A stretch of 43,585 nt of DNA, from NCBI GenBank assembly GCA_947427385.1, contig CANEHT010000009.1, positions 1-43,585 on the forward strand, written 5' to 3'. The DNA comes from an uncultured Clostridia bacterium. Lineage in GTDB: Bacteria > Bacillota > Clostridia > Lachnospirales > CAMVHY01. The translations under genes and the position numbers were made by a program. A model generated the notes under the pieces. It searched no databases. It had not been told where the DNA came from and saw only the letters and a list, made by a program, of their open reading frames with translations. Below are positions 14,138-23,353 of this stretch, piece after piece (position 1 is the first letter of the stretch; every line of letters begins with the position of its first letter).

Positions 14138-14368
14138 ATGAAAAGTTTAAATATATCATTGAACTCACTCGACAAAATAAAAAATTTTGTTGGTATCGTT
14201 TCAAATCTTGATAGTGAAATTGATTTGATATCCGGGCGATATGTTGTAAATGCAAAATCAATTATGGGCGTCCTTAGTCTCGACCTTTCAAAAGATATCC
14301 AAATGAATATTTATAATGAAAAAATTTTTGACGATGCAAAAAAAATTTTACACGATTTCTTGATTTAA
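14138..14368 (+). CDS. HPr-like protein without the phosphorylatable histidine
   Basis: 76 residues. The second half (VVNAKSIMGVLSLDLSKDIQMNIY) is the typical HPr signature around the Ser46 region, and the length fits. The first half should carry the catalytic LHARPA histidine motif but reads SLDKIKNFVGIV instead, so PTS phosphotransfer through His15 is impossible. The region corresponding to the regulatory Ser is kept (KSIMG). Degenerate HPr proteins of this kind occur in Clostridia; a regulatory or scaffold role is possible but unproven. Good Shine-Dalgarno (AAAGGAG) and own promoter, divergent from leuS. Confidence 0.8.
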   Translation: MKSLNISLNSLDKIKNFVGIVSNLDSEIDLISGRYVVNAKSIMGVLSLDLSKDIQMNIYNEKIFDDAKKILHDFLI

Positions 14369-14494
14369 TACTAAAAAACGATTACAATTATGTAAATAAT
14401 TTTTTACGTGAAGAAAATTTTTAAGTCTGGTGATATTAATGAAAAAAATAAAAGTTACGACAAAAAATACGCAATAAATTAGGAGGGATTCGTT

Positions 14495-14908
14495 ATGGAC
14501 AGAGAAACAAGTTTGGGCGGCGGAGCAGTGTTTCCAATTGGTGAAAAAAATACTGCGTACGCAAAATATTTTATCGGCCAAAGTTATCTTAACATGTTGA
14601 CAACTGAAGGCATCGCAATTGGTAATGTAACTTTTGAGCCGGGTTGTCGAAATAATTGGCATATTCATCATAAAGGCGGACAAATTTTGCTTGTAACTGG
14701 TGGTCATGGATATTATCAAGAGTGGAGGAAAAATGCGCAACCACTTAAAGCGGGCGATGTCGTAAATATTCTGCCCGAAGTTAAGCATTGGCATGGCGCG
14801 GCTAAAAATAGTTGGTTCTCTCATATTGCTATTGAGGTTCCGGCTCTAAATGCGTCAAATGAATGGCTTGAGGCTGTGTCGCAGGATGAGTATGACAAAT
14901 TAAATTGA
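14495..14908 (+). CDS. cupin domain protein
   Basis: 137 residues with a classic cupin barrel: motif 1 is NNWHIHHKGGQILLVTGGHGYYQEW (His-X-His and downstream Gln/Glu-like ligand position), motif 2 is LKAGDVVNILPEVKHWHGAAKNSWFSH. The metal ligands would be H-I-H and the H of KHWHG. The N-terminal LGGGAVFPIGEKN and the length match the small cupins often fused to or found beside carboxymuconolactone decarboxylase-type proteins; none is present here. Substrate unknown. Strong Shine-Dalgarno (TAGGAGGG) and own terminator. Confidence 0.9.
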   Translation: MDRETSLGGGAVFPIGEKNTAYAKYFIGQSYLNMLTTEGIAIGNVTFEPGCRNNWHIHHKGGQILLVTGGHGYYQEWRKNAQPLKAGDVVNILPEVKHWHGAAKNSWFSHIAIEVPALNASNEWLEAVSQDEYDKLN

Positions 14909-14915
14909 TATGTTG

Positions 14916-14956
14916 AGTAGGGGAGAGTTTGTAAAAATTCTCGCCTACTTTTTTAT
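14916..14956 (+). terminator. terminator of the cupin gene
   Basis: AGTAGGGGAGA and TCTCGCCTACT pair (one mismatch), followed by TTTTTT. Confidence 0.75.
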
Positions 14957-15059
14957 ATAGCTAAAATATTTTTACGTTCGTTTAGGTATATCATCAAAAA
15001 AATTTTACGATAATATTATTGCGCTGAAAATTTATGATAAACACAAGAGGTGAGTACAA

Positions 15060-15902
15060 ATGAAAGAATTTAAAAATTTAGTTCTCGATGAGGAACGTGC
15101 ATTGTACGCAAAACATGACGCAAAAATTATAAATTGTGAATTCAGTGGAATTGCTGATGGTGAGTCTGCGTTGAAAGAGTGTAAAAATATCACGGTCAAA
15201 GATTGCGTTTTTAAATTGAGATATCCACTTTGGCACGCCGATATGGCAAAAATTATTAATTGTCGTATGACAAATACATGTCGTGCGGCATTGTGGTATG
15301 ACAAAAATATTAATATAAAAAATTGTGAACTTCTTGGAATAAAAGCGTTGCGTGAATGTAATGAAATTGTGATTGATGATTCACATATTGATTCGTCAGA
15401 ATTTGCATGGCGATGTAGCGGATTAAAATTAAATAATTGTGTGCTCACTGCTGAGTATCTATTTTTTATGAGCAAAGATATGGATATAAATAAACTTGAT
15501 ATGAATGGAAAATATTCATTTCAATACGTAGAAAATTCAGTTATCCGCAATTCAAATTTGGATACGAAAGATGCCTTTTGGCACTGTAAAAATGTTACGG
15601 TTTACGACAGCGTGATTAAGGGTGAATATCTTGCGTGGTATAGTGAAAATTTACGGCTTGTGCGCTGTAAAATTATCGGGACGCAACCATTATGTTATGC
15701 AAAAGGACTTGTGTTAGAAGATTGTGAAATGATTGATTGTGATTTGGCATTTGAATACAGTCAGGTGCAGGCCGATATTAACGGTGAGATTTTAAGCGTA
15801 AAGAATCCGTTGAGTGGCTATATTAAAGCAAACAAAATTCATGAAATAGTTATTGACGAAAATCAAGATGAAAACTCGGATTGCAATATTATTTTGAAAT
15901 GA
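15060..15902 (+). CDS. DUF3737 family right-handed beta-helix protein
   Basis: 280 residues made almost entirely of short parallel-beta repeats with N-C/D-C ladders (KIINCEFSGIADGESALKEC, NITVKDCVFKL, KIINCRMTN, NINIKNCELLG, GLVLEDCEMID). This pattern, the opening EFKNLVLDEERALYA and the PLWHADMAKIINC block, matches DUF3737. The fold resembles pectate-lyase-like or pentapeptide ladders, but no enzymatic residues are known and the function is unestablished. No signal peptide, so cytoplasmic. Single gene with a Shine-Dalgarno (AGAGGTGAG). Confidence 0.9.
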   Translation: MKEFKNLVLDEERALYAKHDAKIINCEFSGIADGESALKECKNITVKDCVFKLRYPLWHADMAKIINCRMTNTCRAALWYDKNINIKNCELLGIKALRECNEIVIDDSHIDSSEFAWRCSGLKLNNCVLTAEYLFFMSKDMDINKLDMNGKYSFQYVENSVIRNSNLDTKDAFWHCKNVTVYDSVIKGEYLAWYSENLRLVRCKIIGTQPLCYAKGLVLEDCEMIDCDLAFEYSQVQADINGEILSVKNPLSGYIKANKIHEIVIDENQDENSDCNIILK

Positions 15903-15934
15903 ATTGTTAGCAAATTTTTATTTTGCCTTCACAA

Positions 15935-15969
15935 AAAAATCCCTTACGTAAATTTTGTAAGGGATTTTT
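15935..15969. terminator. bidirectional terminator between DUF3737 and PBP genes
   Basis: AAAAATCCCTTAC and GTAAGGGATTTTT pair perfectly (13 bp) around a nine-base loop. Confidence 0.88.
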
Positions 15970-15970
15970 A

Positions 15971-18376
15971 TTAATTTTCATCGGTTTTAATTGTCAAACT
16001 TTCTTCCGGCATTACTGGTTCATTTGTTTCTTCGATAATTTCTGAAACCTCAGGTGTTTGCTGACTTTCAGGAGTTTGTTTAATTTCTTCAGTGTGTGGA
16101 GCAAAATGTTCTGTGCAATAATTTTGTGGTTGCGTTCCTAAAATAAAAATTTCATTTACGGCATTTGGACATCCATCATTTGCAAGCATACCTGTCTTTT
16201 TACAAATTTTTGCATTTACAAGACCGGGTGGCTTTTCAAAATTTTTAACCTTTAGTTTTGAATGAATTTCTTCCATGATGCTGCTCCATAATTTCAAATG
16301 ATAGCCACGATCTTCTTTCATAGTTTTAGGTTGGTCGAAGCCGAGCCAAATCCCTGCGACATAATATGGTGTATATCCGACAAAGGTCAAATCTTTTGTA
16401 TCAGTTGTAGTTCCGGTTTTTCCCGCAATTGGCATTTTAGATTTTTGAAAGCGAGCTTTTGTACCGGTTCCTTTTGTTATTACATCTTTCATCATGTCAG
16501 TTAATATGTAAGCTGATTGCGGCTTCAAAATTTTTTTCGGTTTATTCCGATTTTCTAGCAAAACATTTCCCGTATGATCCAAAACTTTTGTATAAAATAT
16601 CGGCTTGTTATATTCGCCAAGATTTGCAATCGCGCCAAATGCTTCCGTAACTTCCAATTGATTTATGCCATGAGTGAGACCGCCGAGTGCAGTCGAAGCA
16701 ACTTTATCGCTATAAATTTTACCGTTAATTCTTTCGTGCTCAACGAGTGTTGTAAATCCAAATTTTAAAAGATAGTCAAAACAATTTGCAATGCCCGTAT
16801 TTATCATATTCTTTACGGCCAACACATTCATTGAGTCACGTATACCATCACGAATTGTTGATGGGCCACGATAATTTTTGTAATAATTTTTCGGACTATA
16901 TCCATCGGGTGCAGTATACGGTTCGTCATTAATTATTGTAGCGGCATTTACTTTTTTTAAATCAATTGCCGGTGCATAAGATGCCAATATTTTAAAAACG
17001 GAACCGGGTTGACGTACAGAATCTATTGCACGATTTAGTGCAAGGTCAGTAGTTTTTTCGCCGCGTCCGCCACAAATTGCTTTTACGTGTCCATTTTTAT
17101 AGTCAATAATAATCATAGCGGCTTGTGGCTGTGGGATACAAACTGTTTTTTCTTCCAATACTTCATCGTTTGAATTTGTCAATTCATTTTTCATTGCAGT
17201 GACAAATTGATTTGCTTGTGCTTGAGTTTTAACCGTTTTTGTACGCTCAAAATTTTTTCGTTCATTATTTTTATCTATCGTTGTCAAATAATAATGTACG
17301 TCGATTTCGTAATCAGATTTTGGGAAAAACGCATCGTTTTGAAATTTCTCATCCATTATTTTTTGCATATCGGCATCAATTGTCGAATAAATTTGTAGGC
17401 CACCATTGTAAATTAAATTTGTCGCTTCAGCTTTCGTTAAATTATTTCGTTTTTGCAAATCGTTAGTTACATCTTTTATCAATTTGTCTACGAAATAACT
17501 ATGAAATGATTTTCCTTCACTTTTTGATTTTTTTGTTTGTGAAATTTTTGAATAAACATCTTCAGCTTTTGCTTCTTCATATTCTATTTGACTTATGTAT
17601 TTCAAACTCAACATCTTTTTCAAAATCGTATCTTTACGCAACTTATTATGGTCGGGATTTTTATCAGGTGCATAATAAGTTGGAGATTTTGTTATTGCGG
17701 CAAGAGTTGCACACTCCGCAATTGTTAGTTGTGAAACATCTTTATCAAAATAATATGCCGCTGCTGTTTTTACTCCGTTTAATCCATGATATAAATAAAT
17801 TGTGTTCAGATAAACTTCTAAAATATGATCCTTTGCAGATTTTTTACTACCATATTGATTAATCAATTCTTTCTCAAATTTTATCGCTAAATATTGTTCT
17901 TGGATTTTTGTTTTTAAATTATTTCGTGAGACTTTTGTTACATTATTCTTTATCAATTGTTGAGTAATTGTACTAGCACCTTGAGTCTTATTCCTTAATA
18001 TTTTTGATAGAACTGCACGGAATAGTCCACGTATATCAATTCCATTATGCTCGTAAAATCTTTCATCTTCAATTGCAATAAATGCGTGCTGAAGATTTTT
18101 CGGGATATTATCGAGTGAGATATACTCACGATTTTCCGTCCCATTTAATTTATCAATTACTGTCTGATTTTTCTCGTCATAAATTATTGACGTATACATA
18201 TTTGGCATAACATTTATATTTTGTAATTGGTCGGCATTTTTTACAATTGCAGTATAAATTCCAAGACTACATCCAATAAAAATAAAAAAGAAAGCGATAA
18301 AAATAAAAATAATAGTACGGAAAATTTTTTTACGCTTACGCTTTCTTCGTATTGCTAAAATTTTTTTATCGGTCAT
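15971..18376 (-). CDS. class A penicillin-binding protein (PBP1A type)
   Basis: 801 residues. Basic cytoplasmic tail (RRKRKRKK), one membrane anchor (about 19-43), then glycosyltransferase domain GT51 with catalytic Glu103 in IEDERFYEHNGID and the motif GASTITQQLIKN. The transpeptidase domain has the active Ser459 in RQPGSVFK (S-x-x-K), SMN as S-x-N, and KTGTT. The C-terminus is a Glu/Pro/Thr-rich tail. It polymerises and crosslinks peptidoglycan at the outer face of the membrane. Start has GGGAGG. Monocistronic, divergent from yfcE with a shared promoter region. Confidence 0.95.
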   Translation of the reverse strand: MTDKKILAIRRKRKRKKIFRTIIFIFIAFFFIFIGCSLGIYTAIVKNADQLQNINVMPNMYTSIIYDEKNQTVIDKLNGTENREYISLDNIPKNLQHAFIAIEDERFYEHNGIDIRGLFRAVLSKILRNKTQGASTITQQLIKNNVTKVSRNNLKTKIQEQYLAIKFEKELINQYGSKKSAKDHILEVYLNTIYLYHGLNGVKTAAAYYFDKDVSQLTIAECATLAAITKSPTYYAPDKNPDHNKLRKDTILKKMLSLKYISQIEYEEAKAEDVYSKISQTKKSKSEGKSFHSYFVDKLIKDVTNDLQKRNNLTKAEATNLIYNGGLQIYSTIDADMQKIMDEKFQNDAFFPKSDYEIDVHYYLTTIDKNNERKNFERTKTVKTQAQANQFVTAMKNELTNSNDEVLEEKTVCIPQPQAAMIIIDYKNGHVKAICGGRGEKTTDLALNRAIDSVRQPGSVFKILASYAPAIDLKKVNAATIINDEPYTAPDGYSPKNYYKNYRGPSTIRDGIRDSMNVLAVKNMINTGIANCFDYLLKFGFTTLVEHERINGKIYSDKVASTALGGLTHGINQLEVTEAFGAIANLGEYNKPIFYTKVLDHTGNVLLENRNKPKKILKPQSAYILTDMMKDVITKGTGTKARFQKSKMPIAGKTGTTTDTKDLTFVGYTPYYVAGIWLGFDQPKTMKEDRGYHLKLWSSIMEEIHSKLKVKNFEKPPGLVNAKICKKTGMLANDGCPNAVNEIFILGTQPQNYCTEHFAPHTEEIKQTPESQQTPEVSEIIEETNEPVMPEESLTIKTDEN

Positions 18377-18391
18377 AAATTATTCCTCCCG

Positions 18392-18431
18392 TTCGTGATT
18401 ATAGCACGAATAATAAAATTTCGGTTATAAT
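18392..18431. promoter_or_regulatory. divergent promoters with inverted repeat, PBP / yfcE
   Basis: TTCGTG (18392-18397) and CACGAA (18405-18410) flank a minus-strand extended -10 (TGCTATAAT) for the PBP gene. A TATAAT for the plus strand lies at 18426-18431. The inverted repeat overlapping the -10 could be an operator. Confidence 0.45.
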
Positions 18432-18459
18432 ACATAAAAAAATTATTGGAGGATTATAC

Positions 18460-19002
18460 ATGAAGTTAATGTTTGCATCTGATTTACATGGCTCATTATT
18501 TTTTTGTGAGAAATTATTAGACGCTTATAAAAATGAGAACGCAGAGAAATTAATTTTGCTTGGCGATTTACTCTATCACGGCCCACGTAATAATTTATCT
18601 AAAAATTATGATACGATAAAAGTTGCGGAGAAACTTAATGCAATAAAAAATAATTTGTTATGTGTACGTGGAAATTGTGACGCACAAGTTGACCAAATGG
18701 TTCTTAATTTCCCAATTATGTCTGATTACTCAATAATATATCTTGAAAAGCGATTAATATTTTTAACGCATGGCCATATTTATAACAGAAATAATTTGCC
18801 GCCAATAAATAAAAATGATATAATGGTTCAAGGTCATACACATGTTCCAATAATTGAAAATATAAATGGAATAATATTAATGAATCCGGGTTCAGTTTCA
18901 CTACCAAAACAAAACTCTCCTCATTCATTTATGATTTATGAAGATACTGAGTTTAAAATAAAAGATTTTGATGGCAATATTATAAATAGATATAAATTGT
19001 AA
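18460..19002 (+). CDS. yfcE: YfcE/MJ0936-family metallophosphodiesterase
   Basis: 180 residues. Calcineurin-like metal-binding motifs in order: ASDLHGS (D, H), LLGDLLYHGP (G-D), VRGNCDAQ (G-N-C-D), LTHGHIY (G-H) and VQGHTHVPI (G-H-x-H), ending NPGSVSLPKQ. These proteins hydrolyse phosphodiesters with Mn-like metals; the physiological substrate is unclear. Shine-Dalgarno TGGAGG. The next gene, hrcA, starts 16 bases downstream, so they are probably co-transcribed. Confidence 0.93.
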   Translation: MKLMFASDLHGSLFFCEKLLDAYKNENAEKLILLGDLLYHGPRNNLSKNYDTIKVAEKLNAIKNNLLCVRGNCDAQVDQMVLNFPIMSDYSIIYLEKRLIFLTHGHIYNRNNLPPINKNDIMVQGHTHVPIIENINGIILMNPGSVSLPKQNSPHSFMIYEDTEFKIKDFDGNIINRYKL

Positions 19003-19018
19003 CAAAGAAGGTGAAAGT

Positions 19019-20017
19019 ATGATTAGCTTGCGTAAGATGAAAATACTTGCGGCAATAGTTGAAGCGTATACGGAAACAGCAGAACCTGTTGGCTCACGTA
19101 CAATTTCAAAAAAATATGAATTTGGAATAAGTCCGGCAACAATACGAAATGAAATGAGTGATTTAGAAGATTTAGGCTATATCATTCAGCCACATACTTC
19201 TGCCGGACGAATTCCTTCCGATAAAGGATATCGTTTATACGTTGACAATTTAATGCAGCAAAAAAAACTTACGGATAGAGAAATAAATTTCATAAAAAAA
19301 ACGATATCGAACAACGTAACGCGTATAGATTATTTGTTAAAAGAGACAGCGAAAGCAATTTCACTTTTGACAAACTATACGACGATTATGACTGAGCCGA
19401 TTACGAATAAATCAAAAATAAAATTTTTAAATTTTATACCGATTGACCAAAAAGCTTTAATTTTAGTTATCGTGACGAATGATAATAACGCGAAAAATTT
19501 TACACTTAAAGTAAATGTGCCAAAAAAATTGGACTATATTTCAAAAATTATAAATAAAAATTTGGCGGAATCAGATATAATTGACTCAAATTTTTATGAC
19601 AAAATTCTTGAACAAATTGGATTTGAAAATAAAAATTTTATGCAAAAAGTTATAGATGCTATAAATTCAATGGAAGAAGTCCGAATTTATACGAGCGGAA
19701 TAAAAAACATTTTGGCATTTCCTGAATTCCATAATTTTGAAAAAGCACAAAATATATTTGAGGCGCTCGAGCACCATCATTTGCTTTCATCAATCTTTAA
19801 CCAAGATTTGCAAAATGATATTGAAATAACAATTGGAGCAGAAAATCAAATTGATTTGTTTAAAGATTGTAGTTTGATAAAAACAAATTACGTGATAAGT
19901 AAAGATACTTTTGCCAATATAGGAATTTTGGGCCCGACGCGTATGAATTATTCACAAGTTGTTTCACTTTTAAATGTCGTAGAAAATGTACTTTGCAATT
20001 TTGTGAATGAGTTATAA
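19019..20017 (+). CDS. hrcA: heat-shock repressor HrcA
   Basis: 332 residues. The N-terminal winged helix is typical: ETAEPVGSRTISKKYEFGISPATIRNEMSDLEDLGYIIQPHTSAGRIPSDKGYRLYVD. HrcA represses heat-shock operons by binding the CIRCE inverted repeat with help from GroEL. In most Bacillota it heads hrcA-grpE-dnaK-dnaJ; here it follows yfcE and is followed by a tRNA and addA, and no CIRCE element was found upstream, so autoregulation through CIRCE is not supported at this locus. Confidence 0.95.
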   Translation: MISLRKMKILAAIVEAYTETAEPVGSRTISKKYEFGISPATIRNEMSDLEDLGYIIQPHTSAGRIPSDKGYRLYVDNLMQQKKLTDREINFIKKTISNNVTRIDYLLKETAKAISLLTNYTTIMTEPITNKSKIKFLNFIPIDQKALILVIVTNDNNAKNFTLKVNVPKKLDYISKIINKNLAESDIIDSNFYDKILEQIGFENKNFMQKVIDAINSMEEVRIYTSGIKNILAFPEFHNFEKAQNIFEALEHHHLLSSIFNQDLQNDIEITIGAENQIDLFKDCSLIKTNYVISKDTFANIGILGPTRMNYSQVVSLLNVVENVLCNFVNEL

Positions 20018-20025
20018 TTTTATGA

Positions 20026-20109
20026 GCCCGAATGGCGGAATTGGCAGACGCGCTGGACTTAGAATCCAGTGTTTTTTTAAACGTACCGGTTCAAATCCGG
20101 TTTCGGGCA
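20026..20109 (+). tRNA. tRNA-Leu (anticodon TAG)
   Basis: An 84-base class II tRNA: acceptor GCCCGAA pairs with TTCGGGC, discriminator A; the anticodon stem CTGGA/TCCAG closes loop CTTAGAA with anticodon TAG; a long variable arm follows and the T arm is GGTTCAAATCC. CCA is not encoded. Confidence 0.95.
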
Positions 20110-20116
20110 TTGTTAT

Positions 20117-20140
20117 AAAGCTGCTTGAGGGCAGCTTTTT
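20117..20140 (+). terminator. terminator after tRNA-Leu
   Basis: AAGCTGC-TTGAGG-GCAGCTT hairpin followed by TTTT; it sits just before the addA ribosome-binding site, so addA needs read-through or a promoter nearby. Confidence 0.7.
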
Positions 20141-20152
20141 TAGGTGATAAAA

Positions 20153-23100
20153 ATGAATTATACCGACGAACAAATTTGTGCGATAAATTCGCGCAAGAAA
20201 AATATTTTGGTATCGGCTTCGGCGGGTTCCGGTAAAACAGCGGTACTTGTTGAGCGAATCATAAAAATTGTTACGGATGAGAAAAATCCTGTTGATATAA
20301 ATAAATTGTTGGCGGTAACATTTACAGATGCAGCTGCAATTCAAATGAAAAAGCGAATTGCGGCTGCTTTGTATGCGCAAAAACCAACTGATTTTATAAA
20401 ACGTCAAATCATTTTGTTAAATGACGCGAATATTTGTACGCTTCATTCATTTTGTATGAAGATGGTAAGAAAATTTTTTTATTTGGCAGATATTGATCCG
20501 AATTTTCGAATAGCGCAGGAAAATGAAATTGAACTTTTGAAGTCAGATGTACTTGATAAAATGTTGGAAGAGGAGTATGCGAAAGCGCGGCCAATATTTT
20601 TTGAAACCGTTATGGCATATAATACGGACAAGATTCAAAGTGACGATTTAAAAAAATTGATTTTGGATATATATGATTTTTCGCGCAGTATTCCAAATTC
20701 AGCGGCATGGTTGAAAAAATGTGCAAACAATTTTATTTTGGCGGAAGGCACAAAACTTGAAGAAACAATTTGGTGGAAAAAACTTTTGCCGCACATAAAA
20801 AATTTAGTTGAGCAAATAAATTATTTGATTTTGGATTCAATTCAAAAATGTCATGAAGATTTTGGGCCGGAAAAATATCTTACTGCGCTGGAAGATGATA
20901 AAAATTTTGTTGAGCATCTTGAAAAATTTATTTATAAAGATTTTGACATGGCACACGAAATTTTAAAGCAACATAATTTTCAAAAACTTTTTTCATATAT
21001 TAAAAAAAATTCTGATGAAATAGATTTAGATTTAAAAAATTCAGTGCAAGAAAATCGTAAGGAATTTAAAAAATTGATTCAAAATCTTCAGGAAAAAATT
21101 TTTTTTGCAAAAAGTAAATTTATCTTGCAAAATATCGCGGATTCATATCCGATAATGAATGAAATGTCGGAGCTTGTAACTAAATTTCATGATGCGTTTA
21201 GGCAAAAAAAACTTGAACAAAATATTTTGTCATTCGATGACCTTGAAGAGTTTACACTTAAAATTTTATCGAAGAAAAAAATTTTGGAACCGTTTGTGGA
21301 AATATTAATTGATGAATATCAAGACATAAATGATGTGCAGGAAAAAATTTTATCACTCATTCCTTGTAAATCAAAATTTATGGTTGGCGATGTGAAACAA
21401 AGTATTTATGGTTTTCGTAATTCATCGCCACAACTTTTTATTCAAAAATATAATACATATGGAAAAATTGCAGATACTGCAAAAATTGATTTGTCAGCAA
21501 ATTTTCGCAGTGTGAAACAAATTACTGACAGTGTGAATTTTTTATTTTCACGATTAATGACAAAAAAGTTTTGCGGTTTAGATTATTCCGATGAAAAATT
21601 TAACACTGAGTCAAGCAGCGACAAAACTGAGATTTTTTTGATGAATGATGATAAAGCTGAAGTGCAATTTATATGTGACAAAATAAAGTTGCTTTTACAA
21701 AATGAATTGTGTAAAAATTTTTCTGATATCGCAATTTTGGTTCGTAATCGTAGTAATTTAAAACTTTTGACGGAAATTTTTTCGCAAAATAATATTCCAA
21801 TTGATACTGAAAATAATACAAATTTTTTTGAGTTGCCTGAGATAATTATTTTGACGAGTTTTTTGAAGATAATTGATAATCCGCAAAATGAAATTCCGTT
21901 GACAGCGGTTTTGCGTTCACAAATTTATAATGTAAGTGATGATGAGCTTTTGAAAATTCGTATGCAATCAAGTGAAAAAAGTTTTTATGATTGCGTGAAA
22001 AATTACGATGGCTTGGAAAAATTTAAGGCCGATTTGAATTTTTTACGCCAAAAAAAAATTTGCTTGTCAATAAGCAAATTAATTGATGAAATTTTACATA
22101 TCACGGATTTTTTTTACCTCGCCGGTTTCGAGCCACAGCAAAAAAATATAATAAAATTTATCAATATCGCCAAAGAGTATGAGAAAACAAATTATCAAGG
22201 TTTGTTTAATTTTATTCGCTATCTCGAAAAAATTAGTCAAGTTAATATTAATTCGTCGCATAAAAATTTTAATGCCGTAAAAATAATGACTATCCACAAA
22301 AGTAAGGGCCTCGAGTTCCCTATAGTTTTTATAAGTTTTCTTGGCAAAAATTTTAATATGAAAAATCTTAACGATAAAATATTGCTTGACAAAGATTTGG
22401 GCTTCGGAAATAAATTTATTGATGTCAAGCGTCGCACAAAAATTAATACGATCGCGAAACGTTCAATTGAATTTGAACTCCGTCAAAAAAATCTTGCAGA
22501 AGAAATGCGCCTATTATATGTTGCGATGACGCGTGCAAAAAATAAATTAATTTTAACGGGCTGTCAAAAAAATTTTTCACATTCATTTGAAAATGCCGCA
22601 AAAAGTTTTTTAGATTGGATTTTACCGATTGCGAATGAAAAAAATTCACCGTTTGAATTGCAAATTTATGAAAACGATGAAAAAAATATTTTACTAAATG
22701 AAAATTTTGTAGCTGTGCCAATTGTCCATGTTGACGAGAAAATTAAAAATCAAATGCAATGGAAATATCCGTACGATATTTCGGTGAAAGCTAAAATTTC
22801 TATAAGTGAAGATTCGCAGAAAAATTTTGCAGTGCCGAAATTTTTAAAGTCATCTCAAATATCGCCAACGCAGCGTGGTCAAATAATTCATACAGTTTTA
22901 CAGCATTTAAATTTGAATTTGTTGCCGCAAAAAAATATTGTCAATGATTTTTTAAATTCATTGGCCTCTAAAAATATGATAACGGACGATGAACAAAAAA
23001 TTGTTCCGATAAATAAATTGATAAAATTTTTGGAGTCGGATTTATTTTACAAGATGAAAAATTCTTCGTTTATAAAACGCGAAACGCCATTTATACTTGG

Positions 23101-23353
23101 AATTGAAAATAAAAATGATTCCGAGAAAACACTCATTCACGGAATTATTGATTGCTTTTTTGAATATGACGGTAAGTTATATTTAGTTGATTATAAAACT
23201 GACAGAGTTTCAGCTAATGAAGCTGAAAATTTCGCACAAAAATATTATTTTCAGCTAAAAATTTATAAAGAAGCTATCGAGAAAAATTATAACCGTCAAG
23301 TTGATTTTTCAATTATTTATCTTTTTGACATAGACAAAGCTATTTATTTTTAG
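20153..23353 (+). CDS. addA: helicase-nuclease AddA subunit
   Basis: Starts at ATG 20153 with AGG eight bases before it. 1066 residues. UvrD-type helicase: Walker A in VSASAGSGKTAVLVERI, LAVTFTDAAA, Walker B region EILIDEYQDINDVQE, QSIYGFRNS, VKIMTIHKSKGLEFPIVF and LLYVAMTRAKNKL. The C-terminal RecB-like nuclease domain has GQIIHTVLQH, HGIIDCFFEYDGKLYLVDYKTDR (Asp and D-x-K). AddAB processes double-strand breaks and recognises Chi for RecA repair. Somewhat shorter than typical AddA. addB, which normally sits directly upstream, is not in this window. Overlaps the convergent aminopeptidase gene by four bases. Confidence 0.93.
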   Translation: MNYTDEQICAINSRKKNILVSASAGSGKTAVLVERIIKIVTDEKNPVDINKLLAVTFTDAAAIQMKKRIAAALYAQKPTDFIKRQIILLNDANICTLHSFCMKMVRKFFYLADIDPNFRIAQENEIELLKSDVLDKMLEEEYAKARPIFFETVMAYNTDKIQSDDLKKLILDIYDFSRSIPNSAAWLKKCANNFILAEGTKLEETIWWKKLLPHIKNLVEQINYLILDSIQKCHEDFGPEKYLTALEDDKNFVEHLEKFIYKDFDMAHEILKQHNFQKLFSYIKKNSDEIDLDLKNSVQENRKEFKKLIQNLQEKIFFAKSKFILQNIADSYPIMNEMSELVTKFHDAFRQKKLEQNILSFDDLEEFTLKILSKKKILEPFVEILIDEYQDINDVQEKILSLIPCKSKFMVGDVKQSIYGFRNSSPQLFIQKYNTYGKIADTAKIDLSANFRSVKQITDSVNFLFSRLMTKKFCGLDYSDEKFNTESSSDKTEIFLMNDDKAEVQFICDKIKLLLQNELCKNFSDIAILVRNRSNLKLLTEIFSQNNIPIDTENNTNFFELPEIIILTSFLKIIDNPQNEIPLTAVLRSQIYNVSDDELLKIRMQSSEKSFYDCVKNYDGLEKFKADLNFLRQKKICLSISKLIDEILHITDFFYLAGFEPQQKNIIKFINIAKEYEKTNYQGLFNFIRYLEKISQVNINSSHKNFNAVKIMTIHKSKGLEFPIVFISFLGKNFNMKNLNDKILLDKDLGFGNKFIDVKRRTKINTIAKRSIEFELRQKNLAEEMRLLYVAMTRAKNKLILTGCQKNFSHSFENAAKSFLDWILPIANEKNSPFELQIYENDEKNILLNENFVAVPIVHVDEKIKNQMQWKYPYDISVKAKISISEDSQKNFAVPKFLKSSQISPTQRGQIIHTVLQHLNLNLLPQKNIVNDFLNSLASKNMITDDEQKIVPINKLIKFLESDLFYKMKNSSFIKRETPFILGIENKNDSEKTLIHGIIDCFFEYDGKLYLVDYKTDRVSANEAENFAQKYYFQLKIYKEAIEKNYNRQVDFSIIYLFDIDKAIYF

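Noticed and set aside
14440..14478. 12-codon leader peptide before the cupin gene
   Set aside because: Starts with ATG but has only a weak Shine-Dalgarno and no regulatory codon run or attenuator hairpin.
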